Part shown: piece after piece, positions 1 to 8,041 of the stretch
Layout of the letters: every line of letters starts with the position of its first letter
How positions within the stretch are numbered: the first letter of the stretch is position 1
Assembly (NCBI GenBank): GCA_003451975.1
Contig: DMIX01000160.1
Location: 1 to 8,041, forward strand
From: Propionibacteriaceae bacterium
Lineage (GTDB): Bacteria; Actinomycetota; Actinomycetes; Propionibacteriales; Propionibacteriaceae
Reading direction: 5' to 3'
DNA: 8,041 nucleotides
Translations under genes and position numbers: made by a program
The notes under the pieces: model-generated
Told to the model about the DNA's origin: nothing
Database searches by the model: none
Seen by the model: only the letters and a program-made list of their open reading frames with translations

Positions 1-233
1 ACGATGCGTTGGTAGGCCTGTTCTCGTTGAGCCGGGCTGAGGAGTTTGGAATCAGCCAGGCCGCCAATGCGTCCGGCGGCACATGCAGGCAAGATGACCG
101 CACCGGCTACTAGTGGACCGGCGCAGGCTCCACGTCCGGCCTCGTCGGCCCCAGCAACCAGACGGAAGCCACCCTGTTGCAGCGCCCGCTCGTAGGCGTA
201 GATGTTCCAATCGGAACGCTTTTTGATACCCAT
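1..233 (-). CDS. rnhB: Ribonuclease HII, N-terminal part (runs off the left edge)
   Basis: Endonuclease that cuts the RNA strand of RNA-DNA hybrids and starts removal of misincorporated ribonucleotides in the cytoplasm. Reading the minus strand from the ATG at 233-231 gives 77 residues that stay open to the window edge. Residues 27-40 carry the family signature [14 protein letters not shown], where D30 and E31 are the expected metal-binding acidic pair, followed near residue 60 by the conserved LADSKLLS stretch. The C-terminal catalytic residues lie outside the window. The ATG start is inferred: the Shine-Dalgarno in front of it is weak, and the frame stays open further upstream without a better start codon. 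The preceding gene ends 50 nt upstream, so read-through or partial coupling is possible. Position next to lepB is the usual actinobacterial arrangement, except for the extra small gene between them. Confidence 0.93.
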   Translation of the reverse strand, partial: MGIKKRSDWNIYAYERALQQGGFRLVAGADEAGRGACAGPLVAGAVILPACAAGRIGGLADSKLLSPAQREQAYQRI

Positions 234-283
234 ATCGCCGATATCAGACTCAATCTCAATGATGGAACCCAGCCAGTTTCCCC

Positions 284-652
284 CTAAACCTGGCCCGTGA
301 GCACAATCTCCGTTATCGTGGCGTTCTTTGGGTAGTAGTTCTTCCATGGTTTGAACGAATGCTTCTTGTTGTCACTCGTCCGATAATAGCCATTGAACCG
401 ACCCGACCAGACGGTACTGACCTTGTAAAGCTTCACCTGAACCCGACCGAGGCCCTCCCAGCACGTGTTCCCCGTCGTGGACCAGGTCTTAAAAAGATCA
501 GCTCCCGCGTCACGATGGCAATCCCACACTCGAGTGGTACGACTCACTGTGGGCGCAGCCTGAGCTTCAGCGGCTGACAACGTGGAGGCACCGACAAGCA
601 GCGCCAACCCAGCCACCATCGCGCACAGATTCCTTCTCCAGGTCCCACTCAT
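284..652 (-). CDS. Small secreted protein, possibly beta/gamma-crystallin-like
   Basis: A 122-residue exported protein. The start chosen is ATG 652-650, with AGGAG 9 nt upstream; a TTG at 658 is too close to that site. Residues 1-32 form a classic Sec signal peptide: positive WRR, a hydrophobic core ([11 protein letters not shown]), and AQA before the likely cleavage. The mature part is about 90 residues, rich in aromatic residues and Lys, with exactly two cysteines (C45 in WDCHRD and C64 in NTCWEG) that could form a disulfide once exported. The pattern of CW, then a Gly-rich strand, NGYY, FKPW, and a final ATITEIVL strand resembles small Streptomyces beta/gamma-crystallin-like or I36-type inhibitor proteins. 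That is recognition by eye, not a search result. Base composition is visibly less GC-rich than in sdhA or trmD, and it interrupts the usual lepB-rnhB adjacency, which suggests a later insertion. An imperfect hairpin (GCCAG/CTGGC arms, 272-294) spans its stop codon. Function unknown. Confidence 0.72.
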   Translation of the reverse strand: MSGTWRRNLCAMVAGLALLVGASTLSAAEAQAAPTVSRTTRVWDCHRDAGADLFKTWSTTGNTCWEGLGRVQVKLYKVSTVWSGRFNGYYRTSDNKKHSFKPWKNYYPKNATITEIVLTGQV

Positions 653-985
653 GAACAACGACTCCTCAATCTGGTAGCAGCCAGCCCGATCGCAGCCGCG
701 AATTGACTACGTGCGCCAGCGCAAATCGTGGTTTGACTTATCTGAATTCACTCAAGAATGATTGCAGCGACGGAGCGAAGCCCGTCTTTTGTCTCGGCAA
801 TGCGAGACTAGCGATCACTAATGAGCCTAGTTGTGTCTTTCGCTCAACACAAGGCCGATCCCATCCGGGAAAACTGGCTAAAGACTCGGCTCAGATGAGA
901 CACACCCCAAGCCCAGGTCACGCCACAGAAGCACGCCAGCACTGGCCGCCATATTTCGCGGTTCACTGCATCTGGCTCTGCTGAA
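653..985. other. 333-bp lower-GC intergenic spacer, no gene seen
   Basis: This stretch separates the lepB stop from the start of the small secreted gene. It is more AT-rich than the flanking housekeeping genes. It should contain the promoter of the secreted gene on the minus strand, and perhaps the 3' end of the lepB transcript, but I cannot point to a convincing -35/-10 pair or a U-tracted terminator. Short inverted repeats are visible: GTCTCG/CGAGAC at 791-808, TTGTGT/ACACAA at 831-852, and GACGG/CCGTC followed by TTTT on the plus strand near 769-790. A plus-strand frame at 703-984 starts at TTG and has no recognisable features, so I do not annotate it. Confidence 0.6.
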
Positions 986-1765
986 CTAGGGGCAAGTAAC
1001 GCGGGGCCCTTTCACGATCGGCTTGGCAGGCGGAGACTGCCCGGCAGGCACTGCCTCGAAGGTCACCGGTCTACTGATCGTATGAAAACGCGAGAAGGGA
1101 TAGACCACGGCCACTGCGGTACCGACGATGTCGCTGGTTGGCACCATTGCCTGGTATCCCTCGGGCCGCCCGATGATCTTCTCGTCGATGTGACAGCGGG
1201 AGTCTTGCGAGGCATTGCGATGATCACCCATGACGAACACGGTGCCAGCCGGAACCACTACGTCGAAGGCCATCGAGGACGGATCAGCCTGACGTCCGGT
1301 GACCGGATCGACATACAGGTAGGAGGTCTCGTTCAGCGCGGTGCCATTGACGCTGACTCGCCCTTTGGCATCGCAGCACGTCACATGATCCCCCGCAATA
1401 CCGATCACCCGCTTGATCAGGTGATTGGCACTCTCATCGGGGGCCAGTCCGATGAAAATAAGCACCTTCTGCCAGGCATCCTCCTCTGGCGGCGGCGCCC
1501 CCAACCAACCCAGCGAGTCGCGGAAGACCACGATGTCGCCGCGTTGGTAAGGAACGATCTTCTGAACGGCGACGCGGTCGCCGATCAGCAAGGTGTTCTC
1601 CATCGAGGAAGACGGGATGACGAACATCTGCGCGACAAAGACACGCAGGAGCGTCGAGGCGATGAGTGCACCGACAACCACGATCGCAATTTCGCGGGTC
1701 CAGGCGCCTAAGGTCCCCAACGCCGAGGAGGATCGTTCCATCCCCGGTTGGTCCTCACCGCTCAC
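986..1765 (-). CDS. lepB: Type I signal peptidase
   Basis: Membrane-bound serine protease that removes signal peptides from Sec- and Tat-exported proteins on the outer face of the cytoplasmic membrane. The protein has 259 residues. A single N-terminal membrane segment spans about 25-47, followed by box B PSSSM with nucleophile S54. Box D HLIKRVIGIAGDHV carries the general base K118, and box E GDHRNASQDSR spans 180-190. Both residues of the Ser/Lys dyad are therefore present. Cysteines at 130-131, 191 and 258 face the exterior; I recall a Cys pair near 130 in other actinobacterial homologues. The start is GTG 1765-1763 with AGGG about 7 nt upstream; an ATG at residue 9 is a weaker alternative. 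It lies 49 nt after rplS and is probably co-transcribed with it. The small secreted protein downstream would be a natural substrate, which does not imply a functional link. Confidence 0.96.
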   Translation of the reverse strand: MSGEDQPGMERSSSALGTLGAWTREIAIVVVGALIASTLLRVFVAQMFVIPSSSMENTLLIGDRVAVQKIVPYQRGDIVVFRDSLGWLGAPPPEEDAWQKVLIFIGLAPDESANHLIKRVIGIAGDHVTCCDAKGRVSVNGTALNETSYLYVDPVTGRQADPSSMAFDVVVPAGTVFVMGDHRNASQDSRCHIDEKIIGRPEGYQAMVPTSDIVGTAVAVVYPFSRFHTISRPVTFEAVPAGQSPPAKPIVKGPRVTCP

Positions 1766-1814
1766 CTGATCACCCTTTCGTCCGTACCGTGGCTACGTCC
1801 ACCGGCTCGGAGGC

Positions 1815-2165
1815 TCAGCGGTCGCGCTTCTCCTTGATCTTTGCAGCTTTGCCGCGAAGTCCGCGCAGGTAGTACAGCTTGGCGCGTCGCACGTCACCGA
1901 AACGATCTACCTCGATCTTTTCGATGATCGGGCTGTGCAGTGGGAAGGTTCGCTCGACACCGGTCCCGAAGCTGATCTTGCGGACCGTGAAAGCCTCGCC
2001 GATACCTGACCCAGTACGGGAGATGACGACTCCGGCGAAGACCTGAATACGGGAGCGGTTACCTTCAACGACTCGCACGTGAACCTTCACCTGATCGCCA
2101 GGCCGGAAGTCGGGCATGTCGTCGCGGAGGGCGGCTGCGCCGACCTGTTCCACCAATTTGTTCAT
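1815..2165 (-). CDS. rplS: 50S ribosomal protein L19
   Basis: Structural protein of the large ribosomal subunit located at the interface with the small subunit. The 116 residues match the usual family length and include the conserved core: [21 protein letters not shown] (about 20-40), [19 protein letters not shown] (45-63) and the C-terminal [18 protein letters not shown] (95-112). The start is ATG 2165-2163 because GAGG lies 5 nt upstream and MNKLVEQV is a typical L19 beginning; an upstream in-frame GTG at 2192 would add nine unrelated residues. In most actinobacteria rplS directly follows trmD, but here sdhCAB and a terminator-like hairpin lie between them, so rplS must have its own promoter or depend on read-through. 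Its leader contains an unusual set of complementary elements described separately. Confidence 0.97.
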   Translation of the reverse strand: MNKLVEQVGAAALRDDMPDFRPGDQVKVHVRVVEGNRSRIQVFAGVVISRTGSGIGEAFTVRKISFGTGVERTFPLHSPIIEKIEVDRFGDVRRAKLYYLRGLRGKAAKIKEKRDR

Positions 2166-2179
2166 GGTTTCCTCGCCAG

Positions 2180-2278
2180 TGCCACAGGTCACTTCGTCTT
2201 GATTTGACAGTCTCCGAATGAACCTTCCCCCTGTGGCAGGGGTTCACTCGGCACAACAGCTCCTAAGTTTGCCACAGG
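2180..2278 (-). promoter_or_regulatory. Candidate rplS leader switch: three complementary 9-nt elements
   Basis: On the minus strand the sequence CCTGTGGCA occurs at 2278-2270 and again at 2188-2180, and its exact reverse complement TGCCACAGG occurs between them at 2238-2230. If all three are transcribed, the middle copy can pair with either outer copy (9 bp each) but not with both. The downstream copy ends 5 nt before the GAGG of rplS, so pairing with it would crowd the ribosome binding site, whereas pairing with the upstream copy would leave it free. The middle element also has a hairpin of its own, with outer arms at 2219-2224 (TGAACC) and 2241-2246 (GGTTCA) around a CCTG/CAGG inner stem. 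The repeats are observed directly; the switching model is inference. DNA operator sites for a repressor are the main alternative. I see no clear -35/-10 that fixes the transcription start. Confidence 0.5.
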
Positions 2279-2346
2279 CGAGGCCACCGGCGGAAATCGG
2301 GCGACACTGTTCACCATGGCCGACGGCACCTATCGACGAACGCGAG

Positions 2347-2375
2347 GTGGCCCCGGAGCCGAGCTCCGGGGCCAC
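2347..2375 (-). terminator. Terminator-like hairpin after sdhB
   Basis: A perfect 12-bp inverted repeat (GTGGCCCCGGAG / CTCCGGGGCCAC) with a 5-nt loop begins 16 nt after the sdhB stop codon. No run of T follows on the minus strand, so it is not a classic intrinsic terminator, but GC-rich hairpins without a U-tract are common at operon ends in actinobacteria. It most likely ends or stabilises the sdhCAB mRNA and insulates rplS. Confidence 0.7.
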
Positions 2376-2391
2376 AGTGGCGACGCAGGTG

Positions 2392-3149
2392 TTACTTGCC
2401 GTCCCGCTTGAACAGCGAGGCGATGAGATCCCGATTCAGCTGGCTGATGGTGTCCAGCGGAATCTCCTTGGGGCAGACCGCCGCACACTCGCCGATGTTG
2501 GTGCAGCCACCGAACCCGAGGGCATCGTGTTCACCGACCATTCTCTTCACGCGCAGCGGACGCTCCGGCTGACCCTGCGGAAGCATGGCCAGGTGGGTGA
2601 TCTTGGCCGCAGTGAATAGCATGCCCGAGTGGTTCGGGCAGGCCGCCACGCAGGCGCCACAACCGATGCAAGTAGCGGCGTCGAAGGCGCGATCGGCCTT
2701 CAGCTTGCTGACCGCATTGGCATGGGCCTCCGGAGCTGCGCCGGTGTTCACCGACACATAGCCACCGGCCTGGATGATCCGGTCGAAGGCCGAGCGGTCC
2801 ACGACCAGGTCCTTGATCACCGGGAACGCGCCAGCCCGCCAAGGCTCGACGTCGATCACGGCACCATCGGAGAAGGACCGCATGTGCAACTGGCAGGTGG
2901 TGGTCGCCACCGGCGAGTTGCCCCGACCGTGAGCGGTGCCGTTGATCACGACGCCACACATACCGCAGATACCTTCGCGGCAGTCGTGGTCGAAGGCCAC
3001 CGGCTCCTCGCCCTTGAGCGTGAGATCCTCATTGAGTAGGTCGAGCATCTCCAGGAAGGACATGTCTTCGGACACATCCTGAACCTGGTAAGTGACCATG
3101 CGCCCCTCGGACTGGGCGTTTGCTTGGCGCCATACGCGCAGGGTGATGT

Positions 3150-3153
<4 letters not shown>
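2392..3153 (-). CDS. sdhB: Succinate dehydrogenase iron-sulfur subunit
   Basis: Electron-transfer subunit of respiratory complex II; it passes electrons from the SdhA flavin to the quinone site at SdhC on the cytoplasmic face of the membrane. The protein has 253 residues. The N-terminal plant-ferredoxin-type domain has [2Fe-2S] ligands C58, C63, C66 and C87. The C-terminal domain has [12 protein letters not shown] (C162, C165, C168, C172) and [12 protein letters not shown] (C217, C223, C227). By the standard pattern C162/C165/C168/C227 hold the [4Fe-4S] cluster and C172/C217/C223 the [3Fe-4S] cluster, so all ligands are present. The start codon is GTG 3153-3151, overlapping the sdhA stop by 4 nt (GTGA), with GGAG 6 nt upstream inside sdhA; this favours coupled translation. 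It is the last gene of the operon. Confidence 0.97.
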
Positions 3154-5161
<2,008 letters not shown>

Positions 5162-5162
<1 letters not shown>

Positions 5163-5875
5163 CAGTGAATCCATCCGAAGAGTACGGCCACCGGCATGAT
5201 CATGAAGCCGATGAAGAGCAAAACCGCCACCGCCCAGGCACAACCGTTCAGCACGGTGCGGGCCTTGGCACTGGTATTCGCTCCCAAAGTCGTGAAGGCG
5301 CTCCAGAAACCGTGACGCACATGCATGGTCACGACGGTGATCCAGATCGCGTACAGCAGCACCATCCACCACAGGCTGAACTCCCCGATCACCATCTTGT
5401 AGGGGGAGTCGGCGTAGGTGCTTGCGAAGGAACCATTGACCAGTGCGGAGTGCACCGTGAACTGCGCCAGGTGGAAGATCAACAGACCGGCCAGGATGAC
5501 GCCGCCCCAGCGCATGGTGCGCGCGGAGTAGGTCTCTGACAGCGTCTTGCGAACCTGGTACGTGCTCGGCGTCGCTGCCTTGGCCCGCGACCACAGCGTG
5601 AACGCGGAGTACAGGTGCAGGACGACCATCGCCACCAAGAAGACGCGGAAGATCCAGATGAAGCTGCCCGGCGGGAGCGCCGGCGCCAGGATGTCGCCCT
5701 TGAGCCACTCTGCGTACTGATCGAACTCTTCAGCACCAAGGAACATCTTGAGGTTGCCATACATGTGCATCAGCAGGAATCCGATGAGGATCAGTCCGGT
5801 GATGGCCATCGTGGCCTTCATCGCAACTGAGGACCGTGCGGCCCGCTGATGAGGAGTTAGGGTCGTAGTCGCCAC
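5162..5875 (-). CDS. sdhC: Succinate dehydrogenase cytochrome b558-type membrane anchor
   Basis: Single membrane anchor of complex II that binds heme b and the quinone; no separate sdhD is present or needed in this type. With the GTG at 5875-5873 as start the protein has 237 residues. Five hydrophobic segments are visible at about 18-38, 72-95, 122-142, 168-186 and 210-235. Histidines H37, H87, H135 and H185 lie in four successive segments, the pattern expected for the axial ligands of two hemes in the b558 family; H142 and H188 are near neighbours. An upstream in-frame GTG at 5884 would add three residues (with Cys-Cys) but sits directly against the AGGG, whereas GTG 5875 has it at 8-nt spacing. 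The gene starts 107 nt after trmD and overlaps sdhA by one base. A diheme anchor fits electron transfer to menaquinone, inferred from the family. Confidence 0.95.
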
Positions 5876-5982
5876 GCAGCACACCCTAATCAGTCCGGGG
5901 GCCCCTTGGGTTCATGCACGTACATTGCCGGGCACGGCGTCTCATAATCCGGACGCCACCTCGCCGACTAGGCCAAACAGAG
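5876..5982 (-). promoter_or_regulatory. trmD-sdhC spacer, likely sdh promoter region
   Basis: This 107-nt gap should hold the sdhCAB promoter if the operon is not simply read through from trmD. It contains GGCGTC/GACGCC arms with a 10-nt loop (5936-5957), the imperfect palindrome ATGCACGTACAT (5914-5925, 10 of 12 positions symmetric around ACGT), and an 8-bp GGGGCCCC palindrome at 5898-5905 close to the ribosome binding site. I find no convincing -35/-10 pair and no U-tracted terminator for the upstream operon. Regulatory roles are inference only. Confidence 0.35.
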
Positions 5983-6708
5983 CTATTTCGCAAGGTTTTC
6001 CTGGCTAAAACCAGCCCCAGAGAGCAGGTCAGGGCGTCGCTCAGCAGTGATCTTCTTCGCCTGCTCGATCCGCCAGCGGTCCACCTCGCCATGATGGCCG
6101 CTCAACAGAACCGGCGGCACCTCCAGGCCGCGCCAGGTGGCCGGCTTGGTGTAGACCGGATACTCCAGCAGCCCGTCGAGCTGGCTGCCGTGGGATTCCT
6201 CCACCAACGACTCGGGATTCCCCAGCACGCCGGGAAGCAGTCGAACCACGGCTTCGACGATGGCCAACGCGGCAACCTCTCCCCCGTTGAGCACGTAGTC
6301 ACCCAGGCTCACCTCGCGCACCGGCATTCGCCAGCGGGCGTACTGCGCAACGCGAGCATCGATGCCCTCGTAGCGTCCGCAGGCGAACAACAACCATTCC
6401 TCGGCGGCAAACTCCTCGGCAACCCGTTGGGTGAACCGTTCACCGGAGGGAGTGGGCACCACCAGGACCGGGACGTCCGCATCAGGAACCAGGGGGTCCA
6501 AAGCCTCTCCCCACGGTTCGGGCTTCATCACCATGCCTGCGCCGCCGCCGTAGGGCGTGTCGTCCACGGTGCGGTGCCGGTCATGGGTCCAGTCCCTCAA
6601 GTCGTGAACGCCCAGATCGACCAGGCCGGATTCGATCGCTTTGCCGACCAGCGACAGCTGCAGCGCGGCGAAGTAGTCGGGGAAGATGCTGACCAGATCA
6701 ATCCTCAT
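5983..6708 (-). CDS. trmD: tRNA (guanine-N1-)-methyltransferase
   Basis: SAM-dependent SPOUT enzyme that makes m1G37 next to the anticodon of tRNAs reading CNN codons, preventing +1 frameshifting. The 241 residues include the N-terminal [19 protein letters not shown] (41-59), the deep-knot SAM site [15 protein letters not shown] (106-120), [11 protein letters not shown] (134-144), R156, and the C-terminal [10 protein letters not shown] and [16 protein letters not shown] (198-213). At the position of the E. coli catalytic Asp169 (EDS motif) this protein has Glu171 (VEES). The start is ATG 6708-6706 with GAGGTG just upstream; longer readings in this frame run into rimM. It overlaps the end of rimM by 11 nt, indicating translational coupling. 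The next gene is sdhC rather than the usual rplS. Confidence 0.97.
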   Translation of the reverse strand: MRIDLVSIFPDYFAALQLSLVGKAIESGLVDLGVHDLRDWTHDRHRTVDDTPYGGGAGMVMKPEPWGEALDPLVPDADVPVLVVPTPSGERFTQRVAEEFAAEEWLLFACGRYEGIDARVAQYARWRMPVREVSLGDYVLNGGEVAALAIVEAVVRLLPGVLGNPESLVEESHGSQLDGLLEYPVYTKPATWRGLEVPPVLLSGHHGEVDRWRIEQAKKITAERRPDLLSGAGFSQENLAK

Positions 6709-7204
6709 CGGGCACCTCGCTGAGCAGCCCCGGGATCGGCACGATGACGACCCGACCTTGGGCCAGATCAACAGTGGGGACCAGTTCGGTCACGAACGGC
6801 ACCAGCCGATTGCCGTACGTCGTGCGCACGACCAGCAGGTCCTGAGCCGGTGGATGCTCCACTGCGGCGACGGTCCCGACAGCTTCGCCATCGGGGGTCA
6901 CCACCGGTAGCCCGATCAGGCTGGCGTCGTGATACTCACCGTCAGCCAACTCATCCTCGGTGGAGTCCACCCACAGTTCCACGCCACGCAGCGCCTCGGC
7001 CGCCGCTCGGTCCGCCACGCCGTCGAAGGCGACCACTAGTTTGCCCTGCACCATGCTGTGCGCGACCACGGTCAGCGTGCGCCCCTCAGCGACCAGTACT
7101 GCGCCGGCGGCGAACCGGGTCTCGACCTGATCGGTGCGCGGCCGCACCGTCACCTCACCGCGCAATCCCTGCGGGCGTCCGATCGTTCCCACGATGACCT
7201 GCAT
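6698..7204 (-). CDS. rimM: Ribosome maturation factor RimM
   Basis: Assists 30S subunit assembly and 16S rRNA 3'-end maturation by binding S19 in the head of the subunit. The 168 residues show the two-domain family layout. The N-terminal RimM barrel begins [14 protein letters not shown] (5-18; Gln12 stands where the family usually has His) and is followed by a PRC-barrel domain from about 93 to 160 with [37 protein letters not shown] and [10 protein letters not shown]. The start is ATG 7204-7202 with GGAGG 4 nt upstream. It is separated from the KH gene by 92 nt that hold two hairpins, and overlaps trmD, with which it is surely co-translated. Confidence 0.96.
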   Translation of the reverse strand: MQVIVGTIGRPQGLRGEVTVRPRTDQVETRFAAGAVLVAEGRTLTVVAHSMVQGKLVVAFDGVADRAAAEALRGVELWVDSTEDELADGEYHDASLIGLPVVTPDGEAVGTVAAVEHPPAQDLLVVRTTYGNRLVPFVTELVPTVDLAQGRVVIVPIPGLLSEVPDED

Positions 7205-7220
7205 CGTTCCTCCAACCGAT

Positions 7221-7252
7221 TCCGCCCCGTCGCGATCAGCGGACGGGGCGGA
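7221..7252 (-). promoter_or_regulatory. Hairpin just upstream of the rimM ribosome binding site
   Basis: A perfect 11-bp inverted repeat (TCCGCCCCGTC / GACGGGGCGGA) with a 10-nt loop. On the minus-strand transcript it ends 7 nt before the GGAGG of rimM. It has no T-run after it and lies inside an operon, so it may act as an attenuator, an mRNA processing or stability element, or a weak partial terminator. The structure is seen in the sequence; the role is inference. Confidence 0.5.
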
Positions 7253-7258
7253 CTTGGG

Positions 7259-7282
7259 TGGTTCTCCGTGGCCGAAGAACCA
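7259..7282 (-). promoter_or_regulatory. Second hairpin, directly after the KH gene
   Basis: On the minus strand TGGTTCTTC pairs with GGAGAACCA around a 6-nt loop, giving 9 bp with one G-U pair. It begins 14 nt after the KH gene stop codon and is separated from the rimM-proximal hairpin by 6 nt, so the two form a tandem pair filling most of the gap. Confidence 0.45.
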
Positions 7283-7296
7283 GGGTGATTCTGATG

Positions 7297-7551
7297 TCAG
7301 TTGCGACGCCGCGAGCGACGATCCACATCGACGAAATCGATGCGCACCTGCTCGCGTCCGGCCAAAGCACTGACGACAGTGCGCAGCGCGGTGGCGGTGC
7401 GACCCTGGCGACCAATCACTTTGCCGATGTCTTCAGGATGCACGCGCACCTCAAGGGTACGGGTGCGTCCGCGCTCATATTCGCGGACCCGAACCTCATC
7501 GGGGTTCGGAACCAGCCCGCGGACCAGATGCTCCAGTGCGTCTGTGAGCAT
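7297..7551 (-). CDS. khpA: KH-domain RNA-binding protein, KhpA type
   Basis: Small single-KH-domain RNA-binding protein of the KhpA/YlqC group, which in Gram-positive bacteria binds RNA, often together with KhpB/Jag. The 84 residues have the KH core: VRVHPEDIGKVIGRQGRT at 35-52 with the GxxG loop G47-R-Q-G50, followed by the helix ALRTVVSAL. The extreme C-terminus is basic (RRSRRRN). It starts at ATG 7551-7549, 2 nt after the rpsP stop codon, so translation is likely coupled with S16. Its place between rpsP and rimM is the conserved actinobacterial order and points to a role tied to ribosome assembly, although the exact target RNA is not known from this sequence. Confidence 0.93.
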   Translation of the reverse strand: MLTDALEHLVRGLVPNPDEVRVREYERGRTRTLEVRVHPEDIGKVIGRQGRTATALRTVVSALAGREQVRIDFVDVDRRSRRRN

Positions 7552-7553
7552 GC

Positions 7554-8041
7554 TCAGGACTCTTCGGACTTAGCCTCGGGCTCGGCGGCAGCGTCTGCCT
7601 CAGGTGCAGCATCCGCCTCGGGCGCAGCTTCCGACTCTGCGGCGGCCTCAGCGGCCTCCGGTTCGGCCTTCGGCTCGTCCTTCTTGGCCTTCTTCGACTT
7701 CGAGATGGCGCTGGTCGACGGCTCATCGGCGACCTCGGCGAGCGCGGCGTTGAACCGAGCGACCTTGTCGACGGGCTCCGGCTGCGGATCCACCCCGGAC
7801 GGGCTGGTGTCGCCGGAGAACTTCTGCCAGTCACCGGTGCGCTTGAGGATGGCGACGACTGCCTCGGTCGGTTGTGCACCGACACCGAGCCAATACTGGG
7901 CGCGTTCGGAGTTCACCTTGATCACGGACGGATCGTTCTTCGGGTGGTAGAGGCCGATCTCCTCGATCGCCCGGCCGTCCCGCTTGGTGCGAGAGTCCAT
8001 GACGACGATGCGGTAGTGCGGCGAGCGGATCTTGCCGAGCC
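7554..8041 (-). CDS. rpsP: 30S ribosomal protein S16 (5' end beyond the window)
   Basis: Small-subunit assembly protein. The reading frame is open to the right edge: before the internal Met at 8000 the sequence encodes [13 protein letters not shown], which is the conserved S16 N-terminal strand, so the true start is outside and about nine residues are missing. The 161 residues in the window include [20 protein letters not shown] and the [18 protein letters not shown] region, completing the S16 fold by about residue 80. The rest is a long low-complexity tail rich in Ala, Glu and Lys, with a KSKKAKK cluster and a duplicated APEADA hexapeptide. Such tails are known in actinobacterial S16 proteins and are probably disordered. 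It is the first gene visible of the rpsP-khpA-rimM-trmD block. Confidence 0.97.
   Translation of the reverse strand, partial: LGKIRSPHYRIVVMDSRTKRDGRAIEEIGLYHPKNDPSVIKVNSERAQYWLGVGAQPTEAVVAILKRTGDWQKFSGDTSPSGVDPQPEPVDKVARFNAALAEVADEPSTSAISKSKKAKKDEPKAEPEAAEAAAESEAAPEADAAPEADAAAEPEAKSEES
7590..7625 (-). repeat. Two 18-nt tandem units in the S16 tail
   Basis: Two adjacent 18-nt units each encode APEADA in the C-terminal tail of S16. They differ at several third codon positions, so the amino-acid repeat is conserved better than the DNA. Slippage-type expansion of a disordered tail is the simplest explanation. Confidence 0.6.

Noticed and set aside
703..984. 93-codon plus-strand frame in the lepB-secreted gene spacer
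   Set aside because: TTG start, no ribosome binding site that I can see, no domain or signal peptide, and a composition like random translation of non-coding DNA.
1082..1711. 209-codon plus-strand frame antisense to lepB
   Set aside because: It overlaps a complete signal peptidase with both catalytic residues and has no recognisable protein features.
2166..2192. Longer L19 starting at GTG 2192
   Set aside because: The ATG at 2165 has GAGG at correct spacing and gives the usual L19 N-terminus; the extension overlaps the leader element instead.
5163..5708. Upstream extension of the sdhA frame to an 852-residue protein
   Set aside because: The extra 182 residues lie entirely within sdhC in another frame and do not look like SdhA; the TGATG junction gives the natural start at 5162.
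5898..5905. GGGGCCCC palindrome upstream of sdhC considered as a terminator of the trmD operon
   Set aside because: An 8-bp palindrome without loop and without T-run cannot form a terminator hairpin; no other terminator was visible there.
6709..6771. Longer TrmD starting 21 residues upstream
   Set aside because: The family N-terminus is [10 protein letters not shown] at 6708, which has its own GAGGTG site; the extension lies inside rimM and is Cys/Ser/Arg-rich.
7258..7950. 230-codon plus-strand frame antisense to rpsP/khpA, rich in Ala-Ser repeats
   Set aside because: The Ala/Ser runs are just the complement of the Ala/Glu-rich S16 tail; the KH and S16 genes on the minus strand explain the region.

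Overview
The window comes from the chromosome of a member of the Actinomycetota. The evidence is the moderately high GC content, the gene order rpsP - KH-domain gene - rimM - trmD ... rplS - lepB ... rnhB that is typical of that phylum, an S16 protein with a long Ala/Glu/Lys tail, and a three-subunit menaquinone-type succinate dehydrogenase (SdhC of the cytochrome b558 family with Bacillus-subgroup SdhA). I cannot name a genus from this stretch. All genes I accept lie on the minus strand, so the biological reading order runs from position 8041 down to 1.

Right part (8041-5983): the ribosome and RNA maturation block. It holds rpsP (5' end outside the window), a KH RNA-binding protein (KhpA type), rimM and trmD. 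rpsP and khpA are 2 nt apart, and rimM and trmD overlap by 11 nt. The only real gap, 92 nt between khpA and rimM, holds two strong hairpins in tandem, the second ending next to the rimM Shine-Dalgarno.

Middle (5875-2347): a tightly coupled sdhC-sdhA-sdhB operon (TGATG and GTGA junctions), closed by a 12-bp GC-rich hairpin without a U-tract. In most actinobacteria I know, trmD is followed directly by rplS, so this respiratory/TCA-cycle operon sits inside a translation gene cluster.

Left part (2278-1): rplS preceded by an unusual leader with three copies of one 9-nt element (direct, inverted, direct), then lepB, a 333-bp lower-GC spacer, a small secreted protein of uncertain function (possibly beta/gamma-crystallin-like), and the 5' part of rnhB, which runs off the left edge.

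Most of the window is conserved housekeeping DNA. I do not see a new defence system, mobile element, CRISPR array or RNA gene. The signals most worth following are the rplS leader, the placement of sdhCAB, the twin hairpins before rimM, a Glu at the usual catalytic Asp of TrmD, and the small secreted gene between lepB and rnhB.
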